Positions 1 to 8,931 of a stretch of DNA of 64,000 bases are shown piece after piece. The notes under the pieces are model-generated. The model did no database searches, was not told the DNA's origin, and was given only the letters and a program-made list of their open reading frames with translations. Both the position numbers and the translations under genes were made by a program. The stretch is from assembly GCA_018660835.1 (NCBI GenBank), contig JABJJN010000024.1:126501-190500 (forward strand). The letters run 5' to 3'. Origin of the DNA: Gemmatimonadota bacterium. GTDB taxonomy: Bacteria; Latescibacterota; UBA2968; UBA8231. The stretch's first letter is position 1. Each line of letters starts with the position of its first letter.

Positions 1-720
1 AATGTCGCAGATGTTGTTGATCTTGCGCGGCACACCGGAGGTGTATTGGTGAATCAGATCGATCGCTTCGGGATGAAAGATTGCCCCTTCCCGGCCAGCC
101 GTCTTGAGACGGAAATCGATGTAGGTACGTGTGTCCTCGTCGCTGAATGGCCGTAAGACGCCGCGAGTTGCGATGCGTTGATCCAGACCGCCGTGCCGAC
201 GGATCGACTCGATCAGTGGCGGTTGCCCCACCAGAAGCAACGTGATGAGGAAAGCATCATCGAGTTGCAGATTCAACAACAAGCGCATTTCCTCGAAGAT
301 GCTGTCATCCTGCAGCATCTGTGCCTCATCCACAACGACGATCGTCTCCTTGCCCTGCGCATGGGCCTCATAAACGATTTCATGGATGCGATGGACCGTG
401 CGTTGTCGATCGAGGTCTGTTGTGATCTCATCACCCAGTTGATAGAGAATCTCGCGCAGGAATTCGTCCCCATCGCGACAGGGATTGCTCATCAGAGCGA
501 TCTCCGTGCGTGACGGATCGAGCTCATGCAGCAAGGAGCGAGCGATCATCGTCTTGCCGCAACCAGAATCGCCAGAGAGCATCGCCGCCCCGTGTCGACT
601 CTGTAGTGTGTAGAGCAGACGGGTGTACAGATCCTCCAGTTCCTCGCTACGAAACAGGAACCGAGGGTCCGGCGTGTTCTCGAAGGGCTTGTCGGTGAGT
701 CCCCAGTAAGCCTCGTACAT
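1..720 (-). CDS. ExeA/GspA-type AAA ATPase (3' end beyond window)
   Basis: The frame is open for 240 codons from an ATG at 720 down to base 1, so the C-terminal part is missing. Seen directly: an N-terminal stretch resembling the ExeA signature (YWGLTDKPFENTPDP, residues 5-19), a Walker A GDSGCGKT at 50-57 and a Walker B IVVVDEAQ at 127-134. Family knowledge: AAA_22/ExeA ATPases work with type II secretion or pilus assembly, or act as regulatory ATPases in exopolysaccharide clusters. It is transcribed away from the S55-like gene at 981, with a promoter candidate at 813-842. Without its C-terminus (often a peptidoglycan-binding domain) and its neighbours, secretion and polysaccharide roles cannot be separated. 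Confidence 0.85.
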   Translation of the reverse strand, partial: MYEAYWGLTDKPFENTPDPRFLFRSEELEDLYTRLLYTLQSRHGAAMLSGDSGCGKTMIARSLLHELDPSRTEIALMSNPCRDGDEFLREILYQLGDEITTDLDRQRTVHRIHEIVYEAHAQGKETIVVVDEAQMLQDDSIFEEMRLLLNLQLDDAFLITLLLVGQPPLIESIRRHGGLDQRIATRGVLRPFSDEDTRTYIDFRLKTAGREGAIFHPEAIDLIHQYTSGVPRKINNICDI

Positions 721-812
721 CTGCGTCCATGTCGGCGGGTATCGAACGTACCAGTATCGGCAGCCAACTTGAGGAAGTTTCCCAAGAGGCCAAAGTGGTG
801 CTAAACCTATGA

Positions 813-842
813 AGGTTACCGTTTTACACGTGGAGGTGTCAA
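813..842 (-). promoter_or_regulatory. sigma70-type promoter for the ExeA-like gene
   Basis: On the minus strand a consensus -35 TTGACA (842-837) is followed after 18 bp by TAACCT (818-813). A short inverted repeat, AACCT-ATGA-AGGTT (804-817), overlaps the -10 and start region and could be an operator. The predicted 5' leader is about 85 nt. Seen in sequence only. Confidence 0.45.
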
Positions 843-919
843 GATTCCCAGACATCGCCAACTTACCCATTTGTGCAAAACTGATGACAAATATACAAAA
901 GCCGTGCGCCGGCGGATCG

Positions 920-948
920 TTGACGCATCATCTGCCACCGGCTACATT
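920..948 (+). promoter_or_regulatory. sigma70-type promoter for the S55/riboflavin/secA run
   Basis: TTGACG (920-925), a 17-bp spacer and TACATT (943-948) lie about 30 bp upstream of the TTG start at 981. The genes downstream to 8.8 kb overlap or nearly touch, apart from an 82-bp gap holding a terminator at 6.5 kb, so this is the best candidate for the main promoter of the run. Confidence 0.5.
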
Positions 949-980
949 CTCGAATTCCTCTCTTTCGGAATGCTAGCTGA

Positions 981-2738
981 TTGCAGCACAGCGAGTTACC
1001 ACCACTTCCTCTTCCTTCTTTCGCGTGCTGCGCTCTAGGGGGCCTGTTTGTCATTCTGTTCATGGCCGGACCCGGCGCCTTTGCGACCGTGGCTACCCTT
1101 GCGCCTGATCAGCTAGCCCCAGGGCAGAAGGGCGTTGGTTATTGTGTCATCAAGGGCACGCAGATCGACTCCTTCGACGTTGAAATCCTCGGTGTCCAGC
1201 ACGATGTGCCGCTGCCTGGGAGGGATCTGATCCTGGCCCGGTTGGCCGGGGCGGGCCTGGAGAAGACGGGCCTCTTCCATGGCATGAGTGGCAGTCCGGT
1301 TTATGTCGAAGGCCAACTGATCGGCGCCGTCGCTCGCGGCTGGGGATTCGCCGCGGAGCCCATCTGTGGCATCACCCCTATTGGCGAGATGCTGGAGATC
1401 CTCGAACAGGATCTATCCGGACCGAGCTACTATTCAGCCGCTGCCTCTGGCATGGGCACCGATAGCCATACACCCCCCTTGCCTCTACCTGTGTGGGTAA
1501 GCGGCATCGGGCGCAGTGGCCGCGCGTTCCTGACGGATTTGCTGGAACCGATGGGCATGGTGCCCGTCACGGCGGCAGGCGGCACAGCGCAGCTTGCTAC
1601 CTCAGATTCTGCGCTAAAACCCGGAAGTTCGATCGGCGTACAGTTGATCAACGGTGATATGAATATGAGTGTCATCGGCACGGTGACCTGGATTGATGGT
1701 GATCGGATCCTGGCCTTCGGCCATCCCTATATGGCCATTGGCGCCGTCGACATGCCGATGACTCGCACGATCGTCCACGGTGTGATGCCGAGTCAATACT
1801 CCTCCTTTGTTCTTGGCTCCACCACGGGGGAGGAGATTGGCGCCTTGCGACAGGATCGTCTGGCAGGTGTCGCCGGCATTCTGGGGGCACAGGCTCGTAT
1901 GTTGCCGGTCTCTGTGTCGATTGAAGGCCCGTCGGGCAAGCACACACTGAATACTCGTGTTCTCGATCATGCGATCCTCTCGGGATCTCTGGCACAGATC
2001 GTCGTCTTCAGTGCTCTCGAGTCGTTTGAGAGACTCTTCGGTGTCGCCAGTCTCGATGTTCATCTGCAGGTGCAACTCACCGATGGTCGCCAGCTGAACT
2101 GGAATCAGGTGTTCAGTGGACTGCATGCCCCCTTTCTCGCAGCAAGGAGTGTCGGCGGGCCCCTGGCAAGTCTGACATGGTCTGGCTTTGAGGATGTTCA
2201 CCTGGAACGGATCCACGTGTCCATCTCGATCCGCGACGATATGCGCATCGCCGAAATTGGCACCGCCCGTCACGTGCCGGCGAAACCGCGGGCGGGCAAG
2301 CCACTGTCGGTTGAGGTGGAACTCGATCCATTTCAGGCGCCAGAGCAACAACTGACCTTCGATCTGTTGCTACCACCCACCGCTGAGGGATTGCCTGTGC
2401 GTTTGTTGATCGGCAATGGGTCGGCTGCTGTTGCCTGGGCACAGGAGCGACAGATTGAGGCACAACCGCGAAACAGTGATGAACTACTCGAGCGTCTGGG
2501 ACATACAAGACGCAATGACGAACTGGTGATCGAGATTGTCGCAGAGGAACCGGGATTGGCTCTCGATGGCCAACCCCTACTCTCCCTACCCGCGTCTGTG
2601 GGGCGCCTATTGAAGCAAACCCCGTCTGTGGGCCGACTAGGACCGGTTTTCGGGCGCGTCCTCGAGACGCAGAGACTCCGCGTCCCCTTCGTATTGGAAG
2701 GTGAGCAAGTCATTGAATTGGGGCAGATCGAACAATGA
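981..2738 (+). CDS. SpoIVB peptidase S55-like secreted protein
   Basis: 585 aa with an N-terminal hydrophobic stretch (about residues 18-35) that reads as a signal peptide. The motif GMSGSPVY (101-108) matches the serine region of the S55/SpoIVB domain, and the following LIGAVARGWGF also fits that family. S55 proteins are serine peptidases with a trypsin-like core; in spore formers SpoIVB signals to the sigma-K protease, but in diderms their role is unknown. The first in-frame start is the TTG at 981; the ATG at about 1062 would cut the signal peptide. The final four bases (ATGA) overlap the next gene, suggesting translational coupling. The His and Asp partners of the serine cannot be assigned by eye, so activity is inference. 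Confidence 0.8.
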   Translation: MQHSELPPLPLPSFACCALGGLFVILFMAGPGAFATVATLAPDQLAPGQKGVGYCVIKGTQIDSFDVEILGVQHDVPLPGRDLILARLAGAGLEKTGLFHGMSGSPVYVEGQLIGAVARGWGFAAEPICGITPIGEMLEILEQDLSGPSYYSAAASGMGTDSHTPPLPLPVWVSGIGRSGRAFLTDLLEPMGMVPVTAAGGTAQLATSDSALKPGSSIGVQLINGDMNMSVIGTVTWIDGDRILAFGHPYMAIGAVDMPMTRTIVHGVMPSQYSSFVLGSTTGEEIGALRQDRLAGVAGILGAQARMLPVSVSIEGPSGKHTLNTRVLDHAILSGSLAQIVVFSALESFERLFGVASLDVHLQVQLTDGRQLNWNQVFSGLHAPFLAARSVGGPLASLTWSGFEDVHLERIHVSISIRDDMRIAEIGTARHVPAKPRAGKPLSVEVELDPFQAPEQQLTFDLLLPPTAEGLPVRLLIGNGSAAVAWAQERQIEAQPRNSDELLERLGHTRRNDELVIEIVAEEPGLALDGQPLLSLPASVGRLLKQTPSVGRLGPVFGRVLETQRLRVPFVLEGEQVIELGQIEQ

Positions 2739-4732
2739 GAAAGTGGATCCTCGGTCTTGTATGCGTAGCCTCCGCCGCCGCAGCGGTTGAACCTGTCACA
2801 GTGCATCACGGACGGATGTCGGATTTCATTGGTGGCGAGGCAGACGGCATCGCCCTGCATGGCAACGGCCACCTGACCCTTGCCCCTCGTCTGCTGCCAT
2901 GGGTTGATGTGGATGCCGAGCGCATCTGGTCCATGACCTCGTCGGGAAATCGGCTGTACGTCGGCAGCGGTGATGACGGGAAGGTGCACGTCATCGAGGA
3001 CGGGCATGTACGGCAGACCTTCGATGTAGAACAAGGCGCGCCCTTGGCCGTTCGCCGCGGCGCCAGTGGGATCTACATTGGCACAGGCCCCAAGGGGCAG
3101 CTTCTTCGTCAAGCCGGCGATGACTCGATGGAGACCCTGGTGTCGACACCGAGTCAATACGTGTGGGATCTGGCGATCGATGGCGATGGCTTGGTACTGG
3201 CCAGTGGCGCCGAAGCCCGCGTGCTGCGGTGGGATCGGGACGGGCGCGTGGACACGCTGTTCCACTCGCCACGCGATGGGCACGTCCGTTCTCTGGCACG
3301 ACACGCAGGCCAGTGGCTCGTCGGTACATCGGCAAGTGAAACGGCGGAAGAAGGCAAAGCCCACGCAAGGGTTTACGAGCTGGATGGAGAGGGTGGCAGT
3401 CGGCTCTTACTGGAAGCGGCAGACGAGGAAATTGCTGCCTTGGCCATTGTGGGTGAGGATCTCTTCGTTGCGGCCATGACCGTTCCAACGTCAGGTGGCC
3501 CGACAGTGACCCTACTGAAACTGGCAGCCAATGGGGCGAGCTATCCCATTTGGCGAGGCAGTGGTATCTGGGCGGGGCTGTTGCGTGATGGCGATGAATT
3601 GCTGGCAGTCACGCGTGAGCCAACACGAGTCCTGCGCTTTGCCAACCATGGCCAGGTGGGGGCGATCCTGGCGCGCACGGATTCCCTGTCACCCAGTGCG
3701 CTTGCCATGGTCGACGGTGTCCTGATGCTGGCTGACAGTCAATCCGGCCGAGTGTGGCACATGTCTTCATCGCCAGCAGACAAGGGCCATTTCGACTCGT
3801 CCGTCTATGACGCCAAGGGCGTCGCCATTTGGGGTGCTCTCCAATGGCACGGCCGAGGTGACGTGCAAGTCCGGACGCGTTCGGGCAACAGCTCAGAGCA
3901 CGACGATAGCTGGAGTGACTGGTCCGATCCACTGCGCAAGTCAGGCGCCATTTCGAGTCCCTCGGCGCGCTACTTACAGTATCGGGTCGAATTGTCGCAG
4001 GGCGATGGATCGCCTCGATTCGAGCGGATTTCCTTCAGCCTCAGGCAGGCCAATCTGCCACCCCGCATCGACGATGTGATCACCTTTCCGTATCAGGGCG
4101 GTCCGGGTGTCCTGCAAAATCCAGATCAGATCCCCTTGCCCGGCCAACGATCGAATGGCAGCCACGGCCCTCGCCAGCGAAAGAGTCTACGTGTGGTGCG
4201 CTGGAGCGCGAGCGATCCGAATGGCGATCTTCTGCGCTATCAGATCTACCTTCGCGGTGAGGGTCAACACGACTGGAAATTGATCAAGGAGGACGTGGAA
4301 CACACGAAGACACTTGTGTGGGATACGGAACGGATGCCGGAGGGCCTCACGCAATTGCGCCTCGTCGCCAGTGATGGCGGTGCAAACCCGGAATCGAGGG
4401 CATTGGAAGACTCCTTTGAGACCCTGCCCTTCACGATCGACAATTCGCCACCCGTCGTTGAACTACAGCTGTCTCGCCAGGACGGGGCATGGATCCTTGC
4501 GGCACAGCTGTCAGACAGCGTGTCGCGGTTAAGGGGCGCCCGGTTCAGCATTGATTACGACGACGACACGACCCGCCTTGCCGCTGCGGATGGGCTCTTT
4601 GATACAGGCCGGGAATCGCTGCGGTTTGGCCTGCCTGAGTTAGCACCCGGGGAGCACGTGATCTCGGTGCAAGCCTGGGACGAGTTGGAGAATCTGGGCG
4701 TCGCTCAGGTGGTGGTGGAGATCGAGCCGTGA
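2735..4732 (+). CDS. secreted beta-propeller protein with fibronectin-like C-terminus
   Basis: 665 aa. It begins with a clear signal peptide (MRKWILGLVCVASAAAA). Residues of roughly 25-360 contain repeated short strands of the type seen in WD40/YVTN-like propellers (IWSMTSSGNRLYVGSGDDGKV and analogous repeats). From about 380 the sequence changes to Ig/fibronectin-like segments, including SASDPNGDLLRYQIYLRG near 490-507. It starts inside the stop of the S55-like gene (ATGA) and its own end overlaps ribD (GTGA). Coupling to the S55 gene suggests a joint extracytoplasmic function; a scaffold or sensor role is possible. No catalytic motif is visible. Confidence 0.75.
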   Translation: MRKWILGLVCVASAAAAVEPVTVHHGRMSDFIGGEADGIALHGNGHLTLAPRLLPWVDVDAERIWSMTSSGNRLYVGSGDDGKVHVIEDGHVRQTFDVEQGAPLAVRRGASGIYIGTGPKGQLLRQAGDDSMETLVSTPSQYVWDLAIDGDGLVLASGAEARVLRWDRDGRVDTLFHSPRDGHVRSLARHAGQWLVGTSASETAEEGKAHARVYELDGEGGSRLLLEAADEEIAALAIVGEDLFVAAMTVPTSGGPTVTLLKLAANGASYPIWRGSGIWAGLLRDGDELLAVTREPTRVLRFANHGQVGAILARTDSLSPSALAMVDGVLMLADSQSGRVWHMSSSPADKGHFDSSVYDAKGVAIWGALQWHGRGDVQVRTRSGNSSEHDDSWSDWSDPLRKSGAISSPSARYLQYRVELSQGDGSPRFERISFSLRQANLPPRIDDVITFPYQGGPGVLQNPDQIPLPGQRSNGSHGPRQRKSLRVVRWSASDPNGDLLRYQIYLRGEGQHDWKLIKEDVEHTKTLVWDTERMPEGLTQLRLVASDGGANPESRALEDSFETLPFTIDNSPPVVELQLSRQDGAWILAAQLSDSVSRLRGARFSIDYDDDTTRLAAADGLFDTGRESLRFGLPELAPGEHVISVQAWDELENLGVAQVVVEIEP

Positions 4733-5831
4733 CCGAAAGAGAAGGATCAGCAGCCAGCCCGCAGGACACCCGCTTTATGCGGCGTGCACTGCAGTTGGCC
4801 GCGCGCGCCCGGGGTCGAGTGAGTCCCAATCCGATCGTCGGCGCCGTCGTCGTCGATGACGCCGGGCAGATCGTCGGCGAAGGCTATCATCAGAAAGTCG
4901 GTGGCCCACACGCAGAAGTTCACGCTTTGCGTGATGCGGGAACACGGGCACGTGGCAGCACGGTCTACTGCACGCTCGAGCCGTGCGCCCATCATGGCCG
5001 TACGGGGCCTTGTGCAGTGGCTCTTGTGGAGGCGGGCATACGGCGGCTGGTTTGCGCCCTGGAAGACCCTGACGCAAGGGTGGCAGGTCAAGGCTTTGCC
5101 ATGCTCCGAGAGGCGGGCATCGTGGTCGAATTGGGCGCCGGTGCCGACGCAGCGCGTGAGCAAAATGCTGGATACCTGCATCATCGACGTCATCATCGAC
5201 CCAGGGTCTGGCTGAAGCTGGCCCAGAGTCTCGATGGTCGCATCGCTACACGTACGGGCGCGTCTCGTTGGATCACCAGTGAGACATCACGACGTCACGC
5301 CCATCGATGGCGCTCGTGGATGGACATGGTCGCCGTCGGCGCCGGTACCGTCGTTGCCGATGATCCCGCCCTGACAGTCCGTCACGTGCGTGGCCCGGAT
5401 CCTCGGGCGCTTGTCGTGAGTGCCCGTGTGTCCTGCGGGCCAGAGGCTCAGTTGTTTTCGCGGACGGGGACGGTATTGGCGACTGGTCGTCACGATGCTG
5501 CAAAGACCGATGCATTTTCTGCACAGGGTGCCGATGTATGGTCTTTTGAAACACAGGATGACCAAATTGATCTTCAACAGTTGGTTCACAAAGCCGGAGA
5601 AGAAGGCATCACGAGCCTGCTGATCGAAGGGGGCCGTTCCTTGTCGGCTGCGGCGCTACGGGCAGGGATCGTAGACGAGGTCATGATCTACGTCGCACCG
5701 CGCCTGATCGGTGAGGGCGTCGGCAGCGTGGGAGATCTTGGCGTTGAGGTCATCGACGACAGCGTGCGTTTGACGCAGATCGTCACGCGACGACTGGGAA
5801 ACGATCTGTTGTATACAGGGAAGGTGGAGCC

Positions 5832-5847
<16 letters not shown>
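4729..5847 (+). CDS. ribD: RibD, pyrimidine deaminase/reductase of riboflavin synthesis
   Basis: 372 aa, two domains. The N-terminal deaminase shows the zinc-binding set: HAE at 61-63 and a PC-x7-GPC signature (TLEPCAHHGRTGPC, 82-95). The C-terminal reductase starts near residue 155 (RPRVWLKLAQSLDGRIA) and contains LLIEGG. Family role: deaminates and reduces the product of GTP cyclohydrolase II to 5-amino-6-ribitylamino-uracil phosphate in the cytoplasm. The GTG start overlaps the stop of the propeller gene, and its end overlaps ribE by 16 bases, so these genes are translationally coupled. Confidence 0.96.
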
Positions 5848-6485
<638 letters not shown>

Positions 6486-6498
6486 ACCCTTGTACCAT

Positions 6499-6521
6499 GG
6501 CCCGATGACCGGGCCTTTTTT
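6499..6521 (+). terminator. intrinsic terminator between ribE and ribBA
   Basis: GGCCCG (6499-6504), a 5-nt loop, CGGGCC (6510-6515) and six T (6516-6521). It sits inside an otherwise collinear riboflavin cluster, so it may attenuate rather than end transcription. Confidence 0.7.
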
Positions 6522-6567
6522 CTCTCCAAGAGCTTTTTCTCCCAATTGATAGTGAGTTCGTCGGCAG

Positions 6568-7830
6568 ATGTCCGATTTCGACCCGATTGAAGAAGTCATC
6601 GAAGCACTCCAGGCGGGGCACATGATTGTCCTCGTGGACGAGCGTGCCGTTGATATCGATGGGTCTGAGCTTGTTGGCGAGGGCGAGTTGATGATGGTTG
6701 CCGAACTCGCCGATTCGACGTCGGTTCATTTCCTCTCGCAACATGCCGGTGGCCCTGTCTATGTGGCCGCTGAGACGAGCCACCTCGAGCAATTGGGCCT
6801 TGACGCGGCCCACGGCAGTTCCGGCCCGCGGGGCGCAACCTACATGGTTCCCGTGAACGCACGCGATGTGGATGGAACGGGCGTCTCCGCGCATGAGCGA
6901 GCCCTCACGATACGACGCCTCGCCGATCCGAATAGTGTCTCTCGTGATTTCGTGCAACCGGGCCACGTGACACCTATTGCGGCGCAATCGGGAGGTGTTT
7001 TGCGCCGCGCGGGACACACAGAGGGCTCCGTCGATCTTGCCCGGCTGGCGACTTTTTCCCCCCCCGTGGCAGTGCTCGCATCGATCCTGGACAAGGAAGG
7101 TGAGGTTGCCTCAACTCCCTATCTGTTGGATTTCGCCACGCAACATGGCCTCAAGATTGCCACCCTGCGCGACCTGATCGCCTATCGTAGCCGTTCCGAG
7201 AAACTGGTACAGCTCGAGGCGCGGGCACGTATGCCCACACGCCACGGCGAGTTCACGACCTACGCTTACCGGTCCCTCGTCGATTCAAGTCCCTATATCG
7301 CCCTGGTGATGGGTGAGGTGAGTGATGGCCAACCGACGCTGGTGCGCATGCACTCGTGCTGCGTCACGGGTGACGCGCTAGGATCGAACCTATGCGACTG
7401 CGGCGAGCAATTGCAGGCGGCGATGGCCATGATCGCCGCCGAGGGGCGTGGTGTGATCGTCTATATCCAAAGCCACGAAGGCCGCGGCATCGGTGTGCTA
7501 CACAAGCTCAAGGCCTACGAACTACAGCAAGAGCAGGGATTGGACACGATTGAGGCCAACCATGCCCTCGGGTTGCCTGCCGATAGCCGCGACTACGGCA
7601 TTGGTGCACAGGTTCTGCAAGATCTTGGACTTCGCGACCTGCGGCTGCTGACCAACAATCCACGCAAGCGGGTGGGCCTCGACGGCTATGGTCTGACTGT
7701 CGTAGAACAGGTCGCCATCGTCGCTGACCCCAACCCGCACAACATTCGCTATTTACGCACGAAACGAGACCGCATGGGTCATGCGACCCTGCTTGAGGAG
7801 GGTGATCATCCCGATGCCAAGAGTGCATGA
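6568..7830 (+). CDS. ribBA: RibBA: DHBP synthase-like domain plus GTP cyclohydrolase II
   Basis: 420 aa. The C-terminal GTP cyclohydrolase II half (from about 208) looks intact: the zinc cysteine cluster (CVTGDALGSNLCDCGEQL), EGRGIG and DYGIGAQ are present. The N-terminal RibB half keeps GHTE, but the acidic active-site loop that usually reads RENEGD is replaced by LVGEGE (residues 35-40) after a short insertion, and the loop cysteine of a usual GIVCL segment is not seen. Known: RibBA proteins with inactive RibB halves occur. Inference: this protein mainly supplies GTP cyclohydrolase II, and DHBP synthase may come from elsewhere. It overlaps ribH by 17 bases. Confidence 0.93.
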   Translation: MSDFDPIEEVIEALQAGHMIVLVDERAVDIDGSELVGEGELMMVAELADSTSVHFLSQHAGGPVYVAAETSHLEQLGLDAAHGSSGPRGATYMVPVNARDVDGTGVSAHERALTIRRLADPNSVSRDFVQPGHVTPIAAQSGGVLRRAGHTEGSVDLARLATFSPPVAVLASILDKEGEVASTPYLLDFATQHGLKIATLRDLIAYRSRSEKLVQLEARARMPTRHGEFTTYAYRSLVDSSPYIALVMGEVSDGQPTLVRMHSCCVTGDALGSNLCDCGEQLQAAMAMIAAEGRGVIVYIQSHEGRGIGVLHKLKAYELQQEQGLDTIEANHALGLPADSRDYGIGAQVLQDLGLRDLRLLTNNPRKRVGLDGYGLTVVEQVAIVADPNPHNIRYLRTKRDRMGHATLLEEGDHPDAKSA

Positions 7831-8281
7831 AGGCAAGCTCGATGCGTCGAGCCGCCGGTTTGCTATCGTTGTGAGTCGATTTAACAGTCTCATCACCGCA
7901 CGCCTGCTCGACGGCGCACTTGATTGTTTGCGACGACACGGCTGCCCGGAGGACAATGTCGAAATCGCCTGGGTACCAGGTGCCTTCGAATTGCCCATGA
8001 CGGCCAAGCGCCTGGCAGCAACGGGCCGCTTCGATGTGGTGATCTGCCTGGGTGCCATCATTCGTTCGGCGACGCCCCACTTCGACTTCGTCGCCGCCGA
8101 GACGGCTCGTGGCATTGCCAGTGTCGGTCTGGATTCAGGTGTGCCTGTCACCTTCGGCGTGATCACGACGGACGATGTCGAGCAAGCGATTGAACGCGCC
8201 GGCACCTTGTCGGGAAACCGTGGCTGGGACGCGGCGGCGAATGCGATCGAGATGGCCAACCTGCTCAGCGATATGACCTAG
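7814..8281 (+). CDS. ribH: 6,7-dimethyl-8-ribityllumazine synthase
   Basis: 155 aa. Family motifs are all present: VSRFNSLIT near the N-terminus, GAFELP, GAIIRSATPHFDFV and the GVITTDDVEQA segment. It condenses the RibD product with dihydroxybutanone phosphate and normally forms pentamers or 60-mer capsids. I chose the ATG at 7814 because a strong GAGGAGGGTG ribosome-binding site lies just upstream within ribBA; an upstream in-frame start at 7781 would add 11 unlikely residues. nusB follows after 7 bases, a common ribH-nusB arrangement. Confidence 0.96.
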   Translation: MPRVHEGKLDASSRRFAIVVSRFNSLITARLLDGALDCLRRHGCPEDNVEIAWVPGAFELPMTAKRLAATGRFDVVICLGAIIRSATPHFDFVAAETARGIASVGLDSGVPVTFGVITTDDVEQAIERAGTLSGNRGWDAAANAIEMANLLSDMT

Positions 8282-8288
8282 GGTCACA

Positions 8289-8789
8289 TTGGCCGACCTA
8301 CCAGAAGAAGAGTCGACGCAACGTCAGTATCGCTGGGATGACGCAGAGTGGGGTAATGCCGAGCAAGAGCAGATTCCCCAGACTCGCTCGGGCGCGCGGC
8401 AATTGGCTCTACGCGCGCTGTATTGGGAGAGTGCCAATCCCGGCCAGTTGTCCGAAGCCCTGAGCCAATTGGGCGAGGCCTGTGGGCTGACAACCCAATT
8501 GCGACTCTTCGCCGAACAGGTGGCCCAAGCTGCCGTGACGCATCGGGTAGAGCTAGATGAACTCATTCGCGAAAATGCGACCAACTGGGCGCCTGAGCGG
8601 ATTGCACGCCTTGATGGCCTGATCCTCAGGCTGGCACTGGCTGAGCTGCTGCATGTTGAGGATATACCGGCGCGTGTCACGATTCACGAGGCCGTGGAAC
8701 TGGCCAAAAGCTACGGCGGTGGCCAGTCGTATCGCTTCGTCAATGGCCTGCTCGACGCCATCGCCCGCAAGCGCAGCCTCGAGGTCTGA
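8289..8789 (+). CDS. nusB: transcription antitermination factor NusB
   Basis: 166 aa from a TTG start 7 bases after ribH. The NusB core begins near residue 35 (RSGARQLALRALYW) and ends with the family signature AVELAKSYGG-x-SYRFVNGLLDAIARK. NusB binds boxA RNA with S10 and supports rRNA antitermination. The first 30 or so residues are an acidic, polar extension that is not part of the usual fold, and the exact start is therefore uncertain. Confidence 0.94.
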   Translation: MADLPEEESTQRQYRWDDAEWGNAEQEQIPQTRSGARQLALRALYWESANPGQLSEALSQLGEACGLTTQLRLFAEQVAQAAVTHRVELDELIRENATNWAPERIARLDGLILRLALAELLHVEDIPARVTIHEAVELAKSYGGGQSYRFVNGLLDAIARKRSLEV

Positions 8790-8931
8790 AACAACGGGCC
8801 CCCGCGCCCGGCGCTATCATCGAGGTCACGGATTCAGTGGCCACTGTCTAGAGGGTCGAGTACCTTCTCGACAGGAAAAGACGCACCGCCCCCACCCTAG
8901 ATCAAGCTCAAGCCCCAACCAGAGGTAGTCC

